From positions 81,483 to 135,604 of the forward strand of contig MU657264.1 of NCBI GenBank assembly GCA_026770575.1: a stretch of DNA of 54,122 nt, in the 5' to 3' direction. This DNA is from Pelagophyceae sp. CCMP2097 (taxonomy: Eukaryota; Sar; Pelagophyceae). Both the position numbers and the translations under genes were made by a program. Shown one piece after another: positions 45,201 to 53,528 of the stretch; positions within the stretch are counted from its first letter, which is position 1, and each line of letters opens with the position of its first letter. Below the pieces are notes generated by a model, which ran no database searches, was not told where the DNA came from, and worked only from the letters and a program-made list of their open reading frames with translations.

Positions 45201-47860
45201 CTGGATGTGGCCCATTGGAAGTTGTCGATCGACCGGCCCGTCTGGAGGGGCCCAATGGACATGCCATTTGAAGGGGCCTGCAAGGATGACTCTGCAAGGT
45301 CCCTCCCGGCCTCTCTCGACAGTCCCAGTAGACGGCCCCTCTGGGCGGTTCTTCCGGAAAGTCTCTCTGGTCGGGGCCTTTGAGAACGGGGCCTCTGGAT
45401 GGTCCCTTTGGCGCCTCCCTTCTCTAGACGCACCCCCTCTGGAAGGTCCATCTCAACGGTCCCTCTCAAAGCTCCGATGGACTTTTTCTCTGCAAGGTCT
45501 CCATGGGCCCTTCTAGACAGTCCCTCTAGACAGCCCCTCTGCAAGGTCTCTCTGGAGCGCCCCTTTTTTTGGAGGGGCCCTCTGGATGGGCCCGTTGGAA
45601 CGTCTATACGGCGCCATTGGGGTTCCTTGGATTCTCGGCCTCTTGGACGGTCAAACTGAACGGCCCCCTCGACGGGCTCGATCGACCGGCCCCATCAGGA
45701 CGGTCCAACTCCGGACATTCCAAGAAAAAGGGCCCTCTCGACGTCCCCTTTGGACGGTGTCTCTGAAAGGTCGCTCTGGGCGGGTTTTTCTCGACGGTCT
45801 TCCTCCTGGATGGTCTCTCTGGACGGGCACTCTGGGCCCCTCTCGACAGTCCCTCTGGACGGGCACTCTGGGCCCCTCGAACAGTCCCTCTGGACGGGGC
45901 ATATTGAAGGTCCATCCAGACGGCACCTCTGGACGGTCTCCCTGGAAGATGCCTCTCAGAGGGGCAGGCCCTCTGAAGGGCCACTCGAGACGATCCCTCT
46001 GCAAGGCCCCTCTGGGCAACTCGAGGCAGTCCCCTTGGATGGGCCCTCTGGACGGGCCATTTGGAATGTCTCTATGCGGCCTCCTCTGGACGGTCCAACC
46101 GGCGTTGCGTTTGAAAAGTCCATTCAAGACGGCCCCCTTTGAACGGTCTCTCTGGATGATCTTGCTGCAAGGGCCCTCTGCAAGGGCCCTGTGTATGGTG
46201 TTTCGACGGTTTGATCTCTGAGAGGCCTATTTTGACGCTCCTTGGAGACGTTGCCTCTCCACGACGCTCAATGTCCCTGCAAGGTCCCTCGAAAGGGCCC
46301 CGAGAGGCGCCTTGCCAAAGGCCCTCGGGGACGCTCGAGACTGGCAATCGCGGTCTCGCGAACGGCCCTTTGCGGAGCGAAACGGCCCTTTGCGGAGCGA
46401 ACGGCCCTCGATGCGGGTTTTTTGAAACGGGCCCCGAATGGACGGCCCTCGGAGACGGCCCCGACGAGACGGGGCCGCCCTCTATACGGCCCCTTGGTCC
46501 ATGTTTCAGACGGTCCCGCGAAACGGCCCTTGGAAGAAACGGTCCCAAGAAATCATCGAGACGGTCCTTCAGGGACAGTCGGACGGCCCTCGATGGACTC
46601 GGCTTTTCCGGAAACGGCCCCTCTGGACTGCCATTCGACGTGGTCTGTACGGGCTAAAACGGCCCCGGTCTACGGCCGTCCGGACGCATCGAGCCGGCCA
46701 TCGAGTCCTCGTCGACGATCCTTTGAGACAGCCCTCGAGCCAGCCCCTCGAAACTGCCTCTATACGGCCCGTGGAGTCGGCCCTCTAAACGGGCCCTACG
46801 TCAATGACGGTCCTCGAAACGGTGAATCGAGATGATCCGAGAGATGGTCCTTTGGGACAGTCCTCTCGGCGGCCCTCAAGCGGGCCATCGAGTCCTTGTT
46901 GAGGGTCCTTCGAGACGACTGCCCTCTATTGCAGAAGCGGTCCCCCCCCCCCGAGACGGTGACTACCAACGGCGGTCCCCGGCCCTCGAGACTGCCGCTC
47001 GCTGCTCTGGAAGACCCCTCTGGGCGGCCCTTGTGAAGAGCCGTTCGAACAGCGAGGCTTGATATGGAACAGTGGGACAGTCCATGGAAAGTCCCTTTGC
47101 TGCTCTGCAACGTCCCTGTCCTGCAGACGATGCTCTCGAATGACCCTCTACATTCGGCCCCTCTGGACGAAGTTAATTTCGACCCTCTGACATTGGGAGA
47201 CGAAAATGGAGAACGTCTCACTGAGAGTGGTCGAGAATACCGAGAAGACTCTGAAGAATCCCGAGAGAAAACCAACTAGGTCCGGTCGACTGGCCCAGTG
47301 CATCAACTCACTCGCCAGCCTATCAAAGGCCGCAAGCGCCACGGCGGCATTCGCTTGGGCGAGATGGAGCGAGACGCGCTCCTCGTGCGAAGCGGCGTCG
47401 GCACGATGCAACGGCAAAGGGATCGCCGAAGAAGCAAAAGTTTCCGACTTTGGCAAATGGCGGAATGGCGCCTGTTGGGAAGCGGCCTTTGTGGGACTGG
47501 TGGGCCTTTGTGGGATTGTCGGAACGAGGGCGCGCCGATCTCGGGCCCGCTCTAGGCGCACGGCACGGCCTTTTTGCTGCACGATCGCCTTTTTGAGTGC
47601 TCGGACAAGCACACGGCGGGCTTATGCGTCTCGCCCAACGGAGAGGGGTCCATCCTCGTGCCGATGCGCACGAACCACGACGAGGAAAAGGGCGAAAAGG
47701 TCTTCTCCACGCTCGTCATGCCCTACGTGTACAGGCGCGTTTATTTGCGCCTTTGGGCCTCGACGACGCGGCGGAAAGCCCAAAGTGCCCCGCCAGGTAT
47801 CTCGTCAACGAGCTCGTGGGCATGAACGTCAAGATCCAGCTCCGCACAAAATCCGTTTAG
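24258..47860 (+). CDS. RPA2: RNA polymerase I second-largest subunit (RPA2/RPA135)
   Basis: Thirty exons, about 1,153 residues: 24258-24431, 24714-24866, 24909-24997, 25071-25116, 26496-26584, 26648-26771, 28838-29139, 30390-30548, 32251-32415, 32476-32584, 34939-34992, 35056-35183, 36708-36815, 36863-36959, 37063-37185, 37731-37936, 37997-38117, 38192-38242, 38315-38401, 40203-40329, 40399-40444, 40536-40625, 43575-43700, 43779-43844, 43938-44065, 44132-44211, 44276-44341, 47280-47384, 47556-47734, 47797-47860. Pol I hallmarks: [61 protein letters not shown] (~691-709), [16 protein letters not shown] (~760), [12 protein letters not shown] (~905) and [15 protein letters not shown] (~1066). 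With the largest subunit it forms the catalytic centre for rRNA synthesis in the nucleolus. The C-terminal zinc-ribbon cysteines are absent. GC donors at introns 7, 27 and 29; intron 8 could alternatively start at 30522 (GC), 9 residues shorter. Exon 12's end (35183) is the least certain. Coding is 3.5 kb of 23.6 kb. Confidence 0.95.
25117..26495 (+). repeat. RPA2 intron 4: composite element and ACGGCCC array
   Basis: From 25250 the composite-element head appears (GGCCAAAACGCGCAAACCCG, then GGCTCCTATCTCCGGCTTCT). An array of CTCGAGACGGCCC follows (25382-25770), then the tail (GGTCGCTTGGGCGGTCCCTG, TTTGGACAGTTCTTTTGG; later CACTCGGCTGCCGGCCCC at 25909). 26020-26060 has three 17-mers TTTGGACACTTCCTTTG. 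A second partial head lies at 26215-26410. Confidence 0.88.
26772..28837 (+). repeat. RPA2 intron 6: ACGGTCC repeats and a 25-nt array
   Basis: CGAAAAACGG 12-mers near 27318-27360 lead into four 25-26-mers (GGTCCGTTGACATTTTGTCG plus ACGAC) at 27408-27512. Long degenerate ACGGCCCCT/ACGGTCCCGAAG tracts then run to about 28390. The last 450 bp before the acceptor are not visibly repetitive. Confidence 0.85.
29140..30389 (+). repeat. RPA2 intron 7 with 105-bp direct duplication
   Basis: 29649-29751 and 29887-29993 are nearly identical (TTTTCCGTGAAAAAGGCACT ... GGTGGTGGCACCGTGCCGAG). Shorter local repeats include AGAGGGCCC (30040-30085) and CCATGCCATCTCTTGCCACC (30108-30150). ACGG-type repeats dominate the first 500 bp. 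Confidence 0.85.
30549..32250 (+). repeat. RPA2 intron 8: several unrelated short arrays
   Basis: GGCGATTGGAATC 12-13-mers at 30570-30645; GGAATTACCCCGGAGTC 13-17-mers at 31393-31498; GGGTCCAGAAAAC 13-mers at 32070-32150. ACGG-core repeats lie between them. The three dialects in one intron suggest independent local expansions. Confidence 0.85.
32585..34938 (+). repeat. RPA2 intron 10: GTCGACGGCCCCCTT array and CACGGGGAC repeats
   Basis: A clean array at 33195-33410 uses GTCGACGGCCCCCTT with GTGTCAACGGCCCC and GATGGCAACGGCCCC variants. 33485-33540 has two and a half copies of a 27-mer. 34300-34860 uses a CACGGGGAC / TTGCCACAGGGACG dialect like VAC14 intron 3. A telomere-like CCCTAACCCGAACCCTAACC sits at 34150. 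Confidence 0.88.
35184..36707 (+). repeat. RPA2 intron 12: mixed short repeats
   Basis: Includes GAGGCAAAACCCTC 14-mers (36028-36075), AAGGAGGCCAAC 12-mers (36133-36165) and paired CCGTTGAAGGCCCCGTCTCA units (35737-35780). Fewer ACGGCCC cores than other long introns. Confidence 0.8.
37186..37730 (+). repeat. RPA2 intron 15: 12-nt GACGGTCCCGGA array
   Basis: 37255-37640 is dominated by 12-mers of the type CCGGAGACGGTC and CCAGAGACGGCT, the same dialect as the array upstream of VAC14 (6127-6430). The shortest repeat-filled intron (545 bp). Confidence 0.85.
38402..40202 (+). repeat. RPA2 intron 19: poly-T tract then ACGG repeats
   Basis: Starts with a T-rich region of ATTTTTTTTC units (38425-38515), followed by CTCGAGAC/ACGGC repeats. 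Four units of a ~29-mer (GAAACGGCACACCAATC plus GAAACGGCCCTC) lie at 39560-39650. Confidence 0.85.
40626..43574 (+). repeat. RPA2 intron 22: longest intron, composite element copies
   Basis: 2.95 kb. A CTCGAGACGGGCC array occupies 40990-41480. A full composite element follows at about 41600-42130. Partial heads lie at 42180-42640 and 42790-42930, each starting near a TTCAATTTGTGC or TCAATTTGTGC block. Much of 42500-42650 is GCGGGTTTG/AACCCGC repeats. Confidence 0.85.
41600..42130 (+). repeat. Composite intronic element, copy 3 (RPA2 intron 22)
   Basis: Head: TTCAATTTGTGCCGCACCCT, GCGGGTTTGTCGAGCGACC, CCACTCAAAGACGGGTC, CAAAACGCGCA, GTTGAAGGGCGAACCC and GCTGCTCCTATCTCCGGCTC. Then 13-nt ACGGC repeats (41770-42060). 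Tail: GGTCGCTTGGGCGATGAC and TTTGGACAGTTGCTTG. The cleanest copy; same orientation as the gene. Confidence 0.8.
44342..47279 (+). repeat. RPA2 intron 27: CTCTGGACGGTCC-type array
   Basis: 2.94 kb, GC donor (CAG|gcgagt). Nearly all of 44480-47060 consists of degenerate 13-16-mers in a CTCTGGACGGNCCC / CTCTGCAAGGTCC dialect, with three TACATGTCTCTCTC units at 45141-45180. The sense-strand bias of ACGG is retained. Confidence 0.88.
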
Positions 47861-48919
47861 CCAAAGCCGCACAATTGCGAAATTCGCACTAAGCAGGCAC
47901 GATTCCTGGCCCTCGATGGGGTCGCACTGGTCTGGGAATGGCATCTTCTCGCAGAGAGGGCCCTCTTTCGAGCCCCGGAGCCCCGACGACGGCTCGCACG
48001 GCCGAAGGAGCCATTCCGGGACTGCTTCGACGCTGCAACGTCGGCCCGCGGCGCGCCTTGCGACAGAGGCGGGCCACAGGGAGCCGCCGACGCGAAGAAT
48101 GCACCGCGGCGCAGACGGCGCCTCGCAGCCGCGTGGCGGGCCCGGCGCGCCCTGAAGCCCCTTGCCCGACGCGGCACTGTCCTACGCGGCACTGTCCTAC
48201 GCCGCTCGCGTCGCCGTACGAGGCTCGTAGAGGCGGGCTGGGTTTCGAGGCGCCTTTACACGGATAGTCACACGCATATAAACGGCGCCTTCAAACGGCC
48301 CCTAGAGGAGGCCTCTCGAGAAGGCCAACCTCGCCGGCCCCTCGAAGCCGTCCCTTGAAACGGCCCTTGGAGACGACCACTCGAGTCCTCAAGACGTGGA
48401 CCGTGGCTCCAGAGGCCCGATCCGCGCCGCGGGCGCCTTTCGGAGGGCGCCACTCGAAAGGCGCGTGGTTCCAGAGCCGTGCGATCCAATTAGCCTTGCA
48501 GGGACAGGCGAGGCTGCCAAGGACCTTTGTGGTAGACCTTGGATCCGATGGCAAGTTTTGAGTGCTCCGCAGGGAAGGTCCCCTCGTCACCCAGACGAGT
48601 TTCCTTCGTCTCAGAGACCGCCTCTGAGACGCCGAAGGACATACAGAGGTGGCCCTTCGAGGCCTCGATCTCGAGAGAGGCGCCTCTGCGAAGCGATATG
48701 GCCGCCCGAGGATGCGAGGCCCCCAGAGGCGAGCAGGCTGGGCCCATAACCCGCAATGCCCACAGCCAGAGTAAGAAGTGTGTTAGGGATGTGCGAGGGT
48801 TAGGGTTCCCTCGGAAATGAAATCTTCCGCATGGGTTAGAGTTCCCTCGGCGGAACGGCGAGATGCCGCGATGCTAACGCTCTACTTACTGTCAGGGGTC
48901 ACTGCATTTTATCTTGATT
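47861..48919. other. 3' flank of RPA2
   Basis: CpG-rich; a 16-bp tandem GCGGCACTGTCCTACG near 48171-48200; an ACGGCCCCT/CTCGAGAAGG tract (48285-48380) like the intron arrays but outside the coding gene; degenerate telomere-like TTAGGGTT motifs at 48783-48840. No domain could be assigned to its open frames. Confidence 0.4.
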
Positions 48920-49400
48920 TATGATCTGAAATTTCATGCGTGATTTGACATTCAGCTGGGGTTCGCAAGTGTATATAAAGCCCTAGCTTGACCTTTAACG
49001 GCCATTCAACGGACTGAAAAAAAAGTACCGTTTGTGATGAGGAAGCCTTGGTAGATGGCAACGGGGCGCGCGGGCGCACGCGGAAGCGACGTTGCCCGCG
49101 CGGGCGACGGACCTCCGCGCGCATCGGTGGCCCCAAGGAGCGACGAAAACGGTTGGCTATGGACCGAGAAAGGCCCGATCAAGGGAAACGCGCGGAGCAA
49201 GAAATGCTTCGCGCGCGGGCCACGGGAGTCGGGGGAACAAACGGCCTTTTGCAGAAGCTAGTTCATGGGCACCCGACACCAGCTCCGAGGCGACGGGACT
49301 ATCGGAGGTCGATTGCGCTCACACTCTCAAATCGCGACCGAGAAACATGCGATTGAGGGAACCGATTATAGCACTGGAGAGCTGAGTGGCAAATCCACCA
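48920..49400 (+). repeat. Dispersed TATA-containing repeat, copy 2
   Basis: Second copy of the 21290-21765 family, with GTGTATATAAAGCC at 48970 and the same downstream open region. The reading frame shared with copy 1 is shifted near its start by a small indel, so at least one copy is decayed, but the C-terminal part (GTNGLLQKLVHGHP) is kept in both. Confidence 0.65.
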
Positions 49401-50437
49401 GAATTTGTTGGACTGTATCATTAGAAAACGCCCCTGGGAACGACCCTGTGAGGCGTTATTTTACAAGTTTGGATTTGCCGATGTTGGTGCTTTGCACATG
49501 GTAACGGTACCCGAATCGGCGTTGGTCCTCTTTTCCCCATTCGCGCTTCTGACGAGCCTCGGACCATGGCGGCGGCGCGAGACTCTAAAAAGGTCCAAAA
49601 GGGTCCAAAAGACGTTTATCGCTAAAAAGTAACTTTCTCAAATGACGTTAAGAAGAGCGTTTTCGGACTCGCCGCTATAGCGTCGAATGCGCTTGGTGGC
49701 GTCATTAATCTCGAAACGGTCAATTTTTGAGATTTTGAATCATTGCACTCAATTTTGTAGTTTGAATCATCGCACTCGATTTTTTATTTTGGTGGAGAGG
49801 GCTTGTCGCAGAGGGCTTGTCGCAGAAGCAGCAGGGCTTCGGGACGGCGGCCGGTGGCGGCTTGTCCATCGCGCCGTGGCAGTCCGTGGCCGCGCTGCGC
49901 GTTCAACGCCCGGGTGCTCGCTCGAGAGGCACCATTCAAAGACAAGAGTCTTTGATTTGTGGCAATCGCCACCGCGCCGGAGCGGGATCCCGCCGGAGAT
50001 GAACCTCTCGACGGCCCGCAGCCGGAGTTGCTCAAGGCGGCGGTGCACCCAACGGCCACCGCCGCCGCGGATGTCGAGGCGGCGGTGCCCCCGACTTCCA
50101 AAACGCTCACTTTTATCAACATAAATAATTTTGAAGTTGAAGTTGAACTTCACTTTAAAATATTTGACAGCAAGCGAACAAGCCACTCTCAGCCGTACAG
50201 ACCAACAACACCTTGGCCTTGGCCCCTACGGGGACCCTCATCGCTCCTCCAGGTCGCGTGTCCATAGGATCCTACAACAGAGCTCTTTGCCACAGGCGTC
50301 GGACAGAGCGTGCCCTTGAGTCTCCGGGCCTCGACTGTTCGTCCGGGGTCCTCCATGGCTAAGGATTTCCCGTAGTATCGTTTCAAGTCCTCTCAAATGT
50401 CGTTTGCCAATGTCGTCGCGATGTCGAGGTCTCCACT
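49401..50437. other. Intergenic, no gene recognised
   Basis: Mixed composition; 50195-50250 repeats the 22527-22590 segment. Open frames on both strands at 49780-50190 overlap each other and lack known motifs. Confidence 0.4.
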
Positions 50438-50777
50438 CAGTCCAAATTAGATCAGCCGTTTTTGGCGATTTTTTTGGGCGAACATCCTGCCAAAAGACTA
50501 TCGACCGGAAAGTGTAGGAGGCCTAGCTAGAGGGAGGTTTTTCGACGATGACATGGGCCCCCCCCCCCATGTGACCGTCGTAAAACCCCCCTCGAGCTAG
50601 GTCTCCTACACTTTCCGGTCGATAGGGTTGATAGGACATCGCTAAATTACATTGTTCTTTTGGTCGATAACTTGGACTTGATTGAAAAACAATAAAAACC
50701 CAATAAAACCTCACGAGAAAACCAGAACGGACCTAAAAAAATGTTAACGTCATTGGAGGCTGATTTGATTTGGACTG
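50438..50777 (-). mobile_element. Non-autonomous TIR element, copy B (fold-back core)
   Basis: TIRs CAGTCCAAATTAGATCAGCC (left) and GGCTGATTTGATTTGGACTG (right). The core 50497-50624 is a nearly complete hairpin between CTATCGACCGGAAAGTGTAG and its complement, with a poly-C loop. Inverted relative to copy A at 19995-20467 and lacking most of its internal spacer. Flanks show CACT on both sides, a possible short target duplication. Confidence 0.75.
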
Positions 50778-50849
50778 CACTGCAAATGTTGTTTTCGGAA
50801 ATATCGGAATTATCTCCAAATAAAGTTTCAGCGAGCTCCACGTCACAAA

Positions 50850-51275
50850 AAAATTGAGGCCGAGGGGGACGTCGTCAAAGCGATGATGTGCCGCGGCGAC
50901 CTCTTCATGGCCGAGGGCGCTGCGATGCTGGAGATCCGCGCCGTCTCCGACGGCATGAAGTCCGAGCTCGCCACCTACGCGGCCCACCTCGAGCTGATCC
51001 CGCCGCTGTCGCGCCGCAAGGACCCCGAGGGCCACGACACGTTCAAGACGCTCCGCTGGTGGCGCGGCAGGATCGAGTCGCTCCCGAACTGAGTCCTCGC
51101 CCTCCGCGGCGTGCTCGCGCACTCGCCTTCCTCCGCCGCGGCGGAGCGGGTCTTCTCGATCCTAAAAAACTCGTTCGACAACGACCAGAAGCGAGCGAAG
51201 GCCGACTACATGGAGATCAGCCTCCAGCTCCAGAACAACAAGCGCGGCCGCTCGTGCGACGACGACCACGAGTGA
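50850..51275 (+). pseudogene. hAT-family transposase C-terminal remnant
   Basis: One frame, open across a single TGA at 51090-51092, encodes the hAT dimerisation region: DTFKTLRWWRGRIESLPN, then (after the stop, where the family has Trp) VLALRGVLAHSPSSAAAERV and FSILKNSFDNDQKRAKADYM, ending DDDHE-stop at 51273. The order W-W-x(n)-P..L..LA...LS.P.SSAAAERVFS is diagnostic of hATC. The N-terminal catalytic part is missing or unrecognisable upstream. It lies 70 bp from TIR element copy B. Confidence 0.85.
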
Positions 51276-51839
51276 GAGAGGCCAACGGGTGGATTCTGAT
51301 GACAAGGCCCCCTAAAAATCGGAAGTTTTTGCTCGCCTGTCCACCCTGGGAGGGGCTGCATCCCGAGCCGGCCCATGCCGGCCGTCTATCGTCATATTCG
51401 GTGTAAATGTCGTCGGAAATATCGCCTTGTTTGAGCCCCTCAAATGTCGAAAAATATATATCTAATCCTACGGGAAATCCTTATCCATGGCCGGGGATAT
51501 GGCGAGGCTCCGGCGTCGCTGCGTGAAAGAGCAGTTCGCCCCGAGCCGCTCCATCGCCGCCCCCCCTTTGCATTCCCGCGCGCCGCTCCGTGCGCATCCC
51601 AAAGGGGCCCGGGGACGCCGCCGGAAGAGACACCAGCGTACGAATTGTGGCATAAGGTGCGCTGGGAAAGGGCCGTCGATCAATCCGGGCGCAGTAACAA
51701 CGGCGCACCCACCCCGTACGCGGCGGACCTCCCGTCGGGGCCCCGCGCCGACCCCTCTTCAAAACCCAGGACCCTTGGGAGGGGGCTCATGTCGATATTT
51801 GCAAAGAGCTCTCTATGTTTAGGCGCAATCTTTTGATAA
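51276..51839. other. Between hAT and LINE relics
   Basis: No gene recognised. Several overlapping frames on both strands at 51480-51836 are CpG-rich without known motifs. Confidence 0.4.
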
Positions 51840-52880
51840 AATGGGCTGCCATCCTCTTGGACTCCCAACATACATTTCGAAACAAGTCGCCCAAACCTTT
51901 TGGTTTTATCGCACGCATTATCAGATTCTGAAATTTGGCAAAACGGTTTTGAATGCGAATCAATACAACAAGAAATGGATATAATCTATAGGAGGCTCTT
52001 GGGCGTGCCAATTAAAACTAATAAAACTGCATTTCACTACGAACTTGGACTTATTGATCAAAGGTTCCGTGCCCTAGTGGCTGCCCTCAAGTTTCGTAAC
52101 CATATTATAGGGCTCCCTGATCACCGTCTCGTTAAACGCATGTACGTTGCACTGCGTTCGGAAGTCAGTATCAATTCTGGCGATCCCAAGTATATCAAGA
52201 ACAGTGTCACTCATTTCCTCGAACCCTTAGCGATCGACCTAGACTGGTGTGAACACATCTCCGGTACCGCAACTGCAAAAGCTAAGGCACACGACATTTT
52301 ATGCTATCTACAGATGAACAAAATCTAAACTCAGCCAGCATCTTCTGTTACAATCCAAACGCTCATGAGATGGTCAACGTCTTACCGTTCGGCCCCATAC
52401 CTTCTTCGTAACCCACACGCTTCCTGGGATCTTCGTGAGGGTCGAATTTTTGAAAACTAAGCTTCGCCTCAGTTGCTTCGAGGCACTGGGCAAAGGGCAT
52501 AATGTCAAAGATTCTAGCGATTCTAGTGGTCGCATTACTCGAACTAAGTCCATTCCGTACACCCTGTGCTGTCGCCAGCGGTACACGGAATCTATATATC
52601 ATATTTTGGGGGATTGTGCTACTTACGCTATACCTCGTGAGGACTGTTTTAGCAGAATAAGTGAGAAAATTCCTCTTTTTGATTCTCTGTCCATCCATGC
52701 AAAGGTTGACTTCATCGTGCATGAGAATACTCCCCATTTCGTGGATACTTTCATTTATCGTTACTTACTTAAATTAAAACCTATCAAATTCGTGCTCAGT
52801 TGGTTGATCTGACTAGGCCAGGAGAAGATCCTCCGGGACTGGACATCCTGTGATTTTAATTACATTACATTACACGACAG
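51840..52880 (+). mobile_element. Non-LTR (LINE-type) retrotransposon 3' remnant
   Basis: AT-richer than its surroundings. Broken frames resemble the region after the reverse transcriptase of LINE polyproteins: QQEMDIIYRRLLGVP and AFHYELGLIDQRFRALVAAL (51976-52100), then, in a shifted frame, CCRQRYTESIYHILGDCATY (52567-52627), which fits the terminal C-C-x(n)-E-x(n)-H-x-L-x(n)-C zinc-like motif. The element ends with a TTACA short tandem tail (52858-52873), typical of LINE 3' ends. Stops at 52326-52328 and frame changes show it is dead. Confidence 0.7.
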
Positions 52881-52902
52881 TACGAATCCTAAATAAAAAC
52901 CA

Positions 52903-53528
52903 CGAGTGCGGCCTGTTTTTCGAGGGTGAAGGGCTTTTTAAGAAACGCTGGCGACGTCGCGGCGCATGACCGATTCAGCGATTGGCGGTTGATACGATCG
53001 CTATTGGGAATAGAGGTCGAGCAGGAGCCTCATTGGAATCATCATAGAAGAAGAAGGTGGTCGCGGGTTCGAATCTGGTCGGCCGTAAATTAAGCGATTA
53101 TTTTAAATGATTTTAATTATTTACGTGGGCATAGCAATGGGATTTGTCTGTATCCTTCGCACAGAGTCGGGTCCTCTGCGCCGCGGCTACGCCACCTGAG
53201 GCGGCTGCGCCGCCTGCGGTAGTAAAACAGCCGGCGACGGCTACGCCGCATGAGGCGGCTGCGCCGTGTGTTGCGGCTACGCCGCCTTAGGCGGCTACTC
53301 CGCCTTAGGCGAAAGCTCCGACGCTGCGCAGCCTACTGCGGCTACGCCGCTTGAGGCGGTTCAGATCCTATTCTCCTCCGGGCGCCGGGGGGGACCCCCC
53401 GTACCCCCCCGCCGCTTCGATCCCGAGGAGGGCGGTACATACCCTAATCACGCACGGGCGCAGTGCGGCCAGTTTTTCGAGGGGTGAAGGGCTTTTTGAG
53501 AAACGCTGGCGACGTCGCGGCGCATGAC
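52903..53528. repeat. 68-bp direct repeats flanking SINE-like and hairpin-rich DNA
   Basis: GTTTTTCGAGGGTGAAGGGC ... GACGTCGCGGCGCATGAC occurs at 52903-52970 and again at 53460-53528. Between them lie the second SINE-like unit (52971-53090, B box GGTTCGAATCTGGTCGG), a diverged copy of the window-start repeat (53085-53175) and a hairpin cluster (53160-53360). The direct repeats could be the ends of one composite insertion. Confidence 0.65.
53160..53360. repeat. Cluster of GGCGGCTACGCCGCC hairpin units
   Basis: At least eight palindromic units of the type GCGGCTACGCCGC or GGCGGCTGCGCCGCC, separated by TGAGGCGG or TTAGGCGG. Each can form a small stem, and neighbouring units can pair with each other. 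Confidence 0.85.

Noticed and set aside
48970..48985. TATA box as promoter of a host gene downstream
   Set aside because: It lies in a dispersed repeat with a second copy at 21340, so it more likely belongs to the element.
51090..51092. UGA read as selenocysteine or tryptophan in the hAT frame
   Set aside because: No SECIS nearby, and the element lacks its N-terminal domain; a simple nonsense mutation (Trp TGG to TGA) in a dead transposon is the easier explanation.
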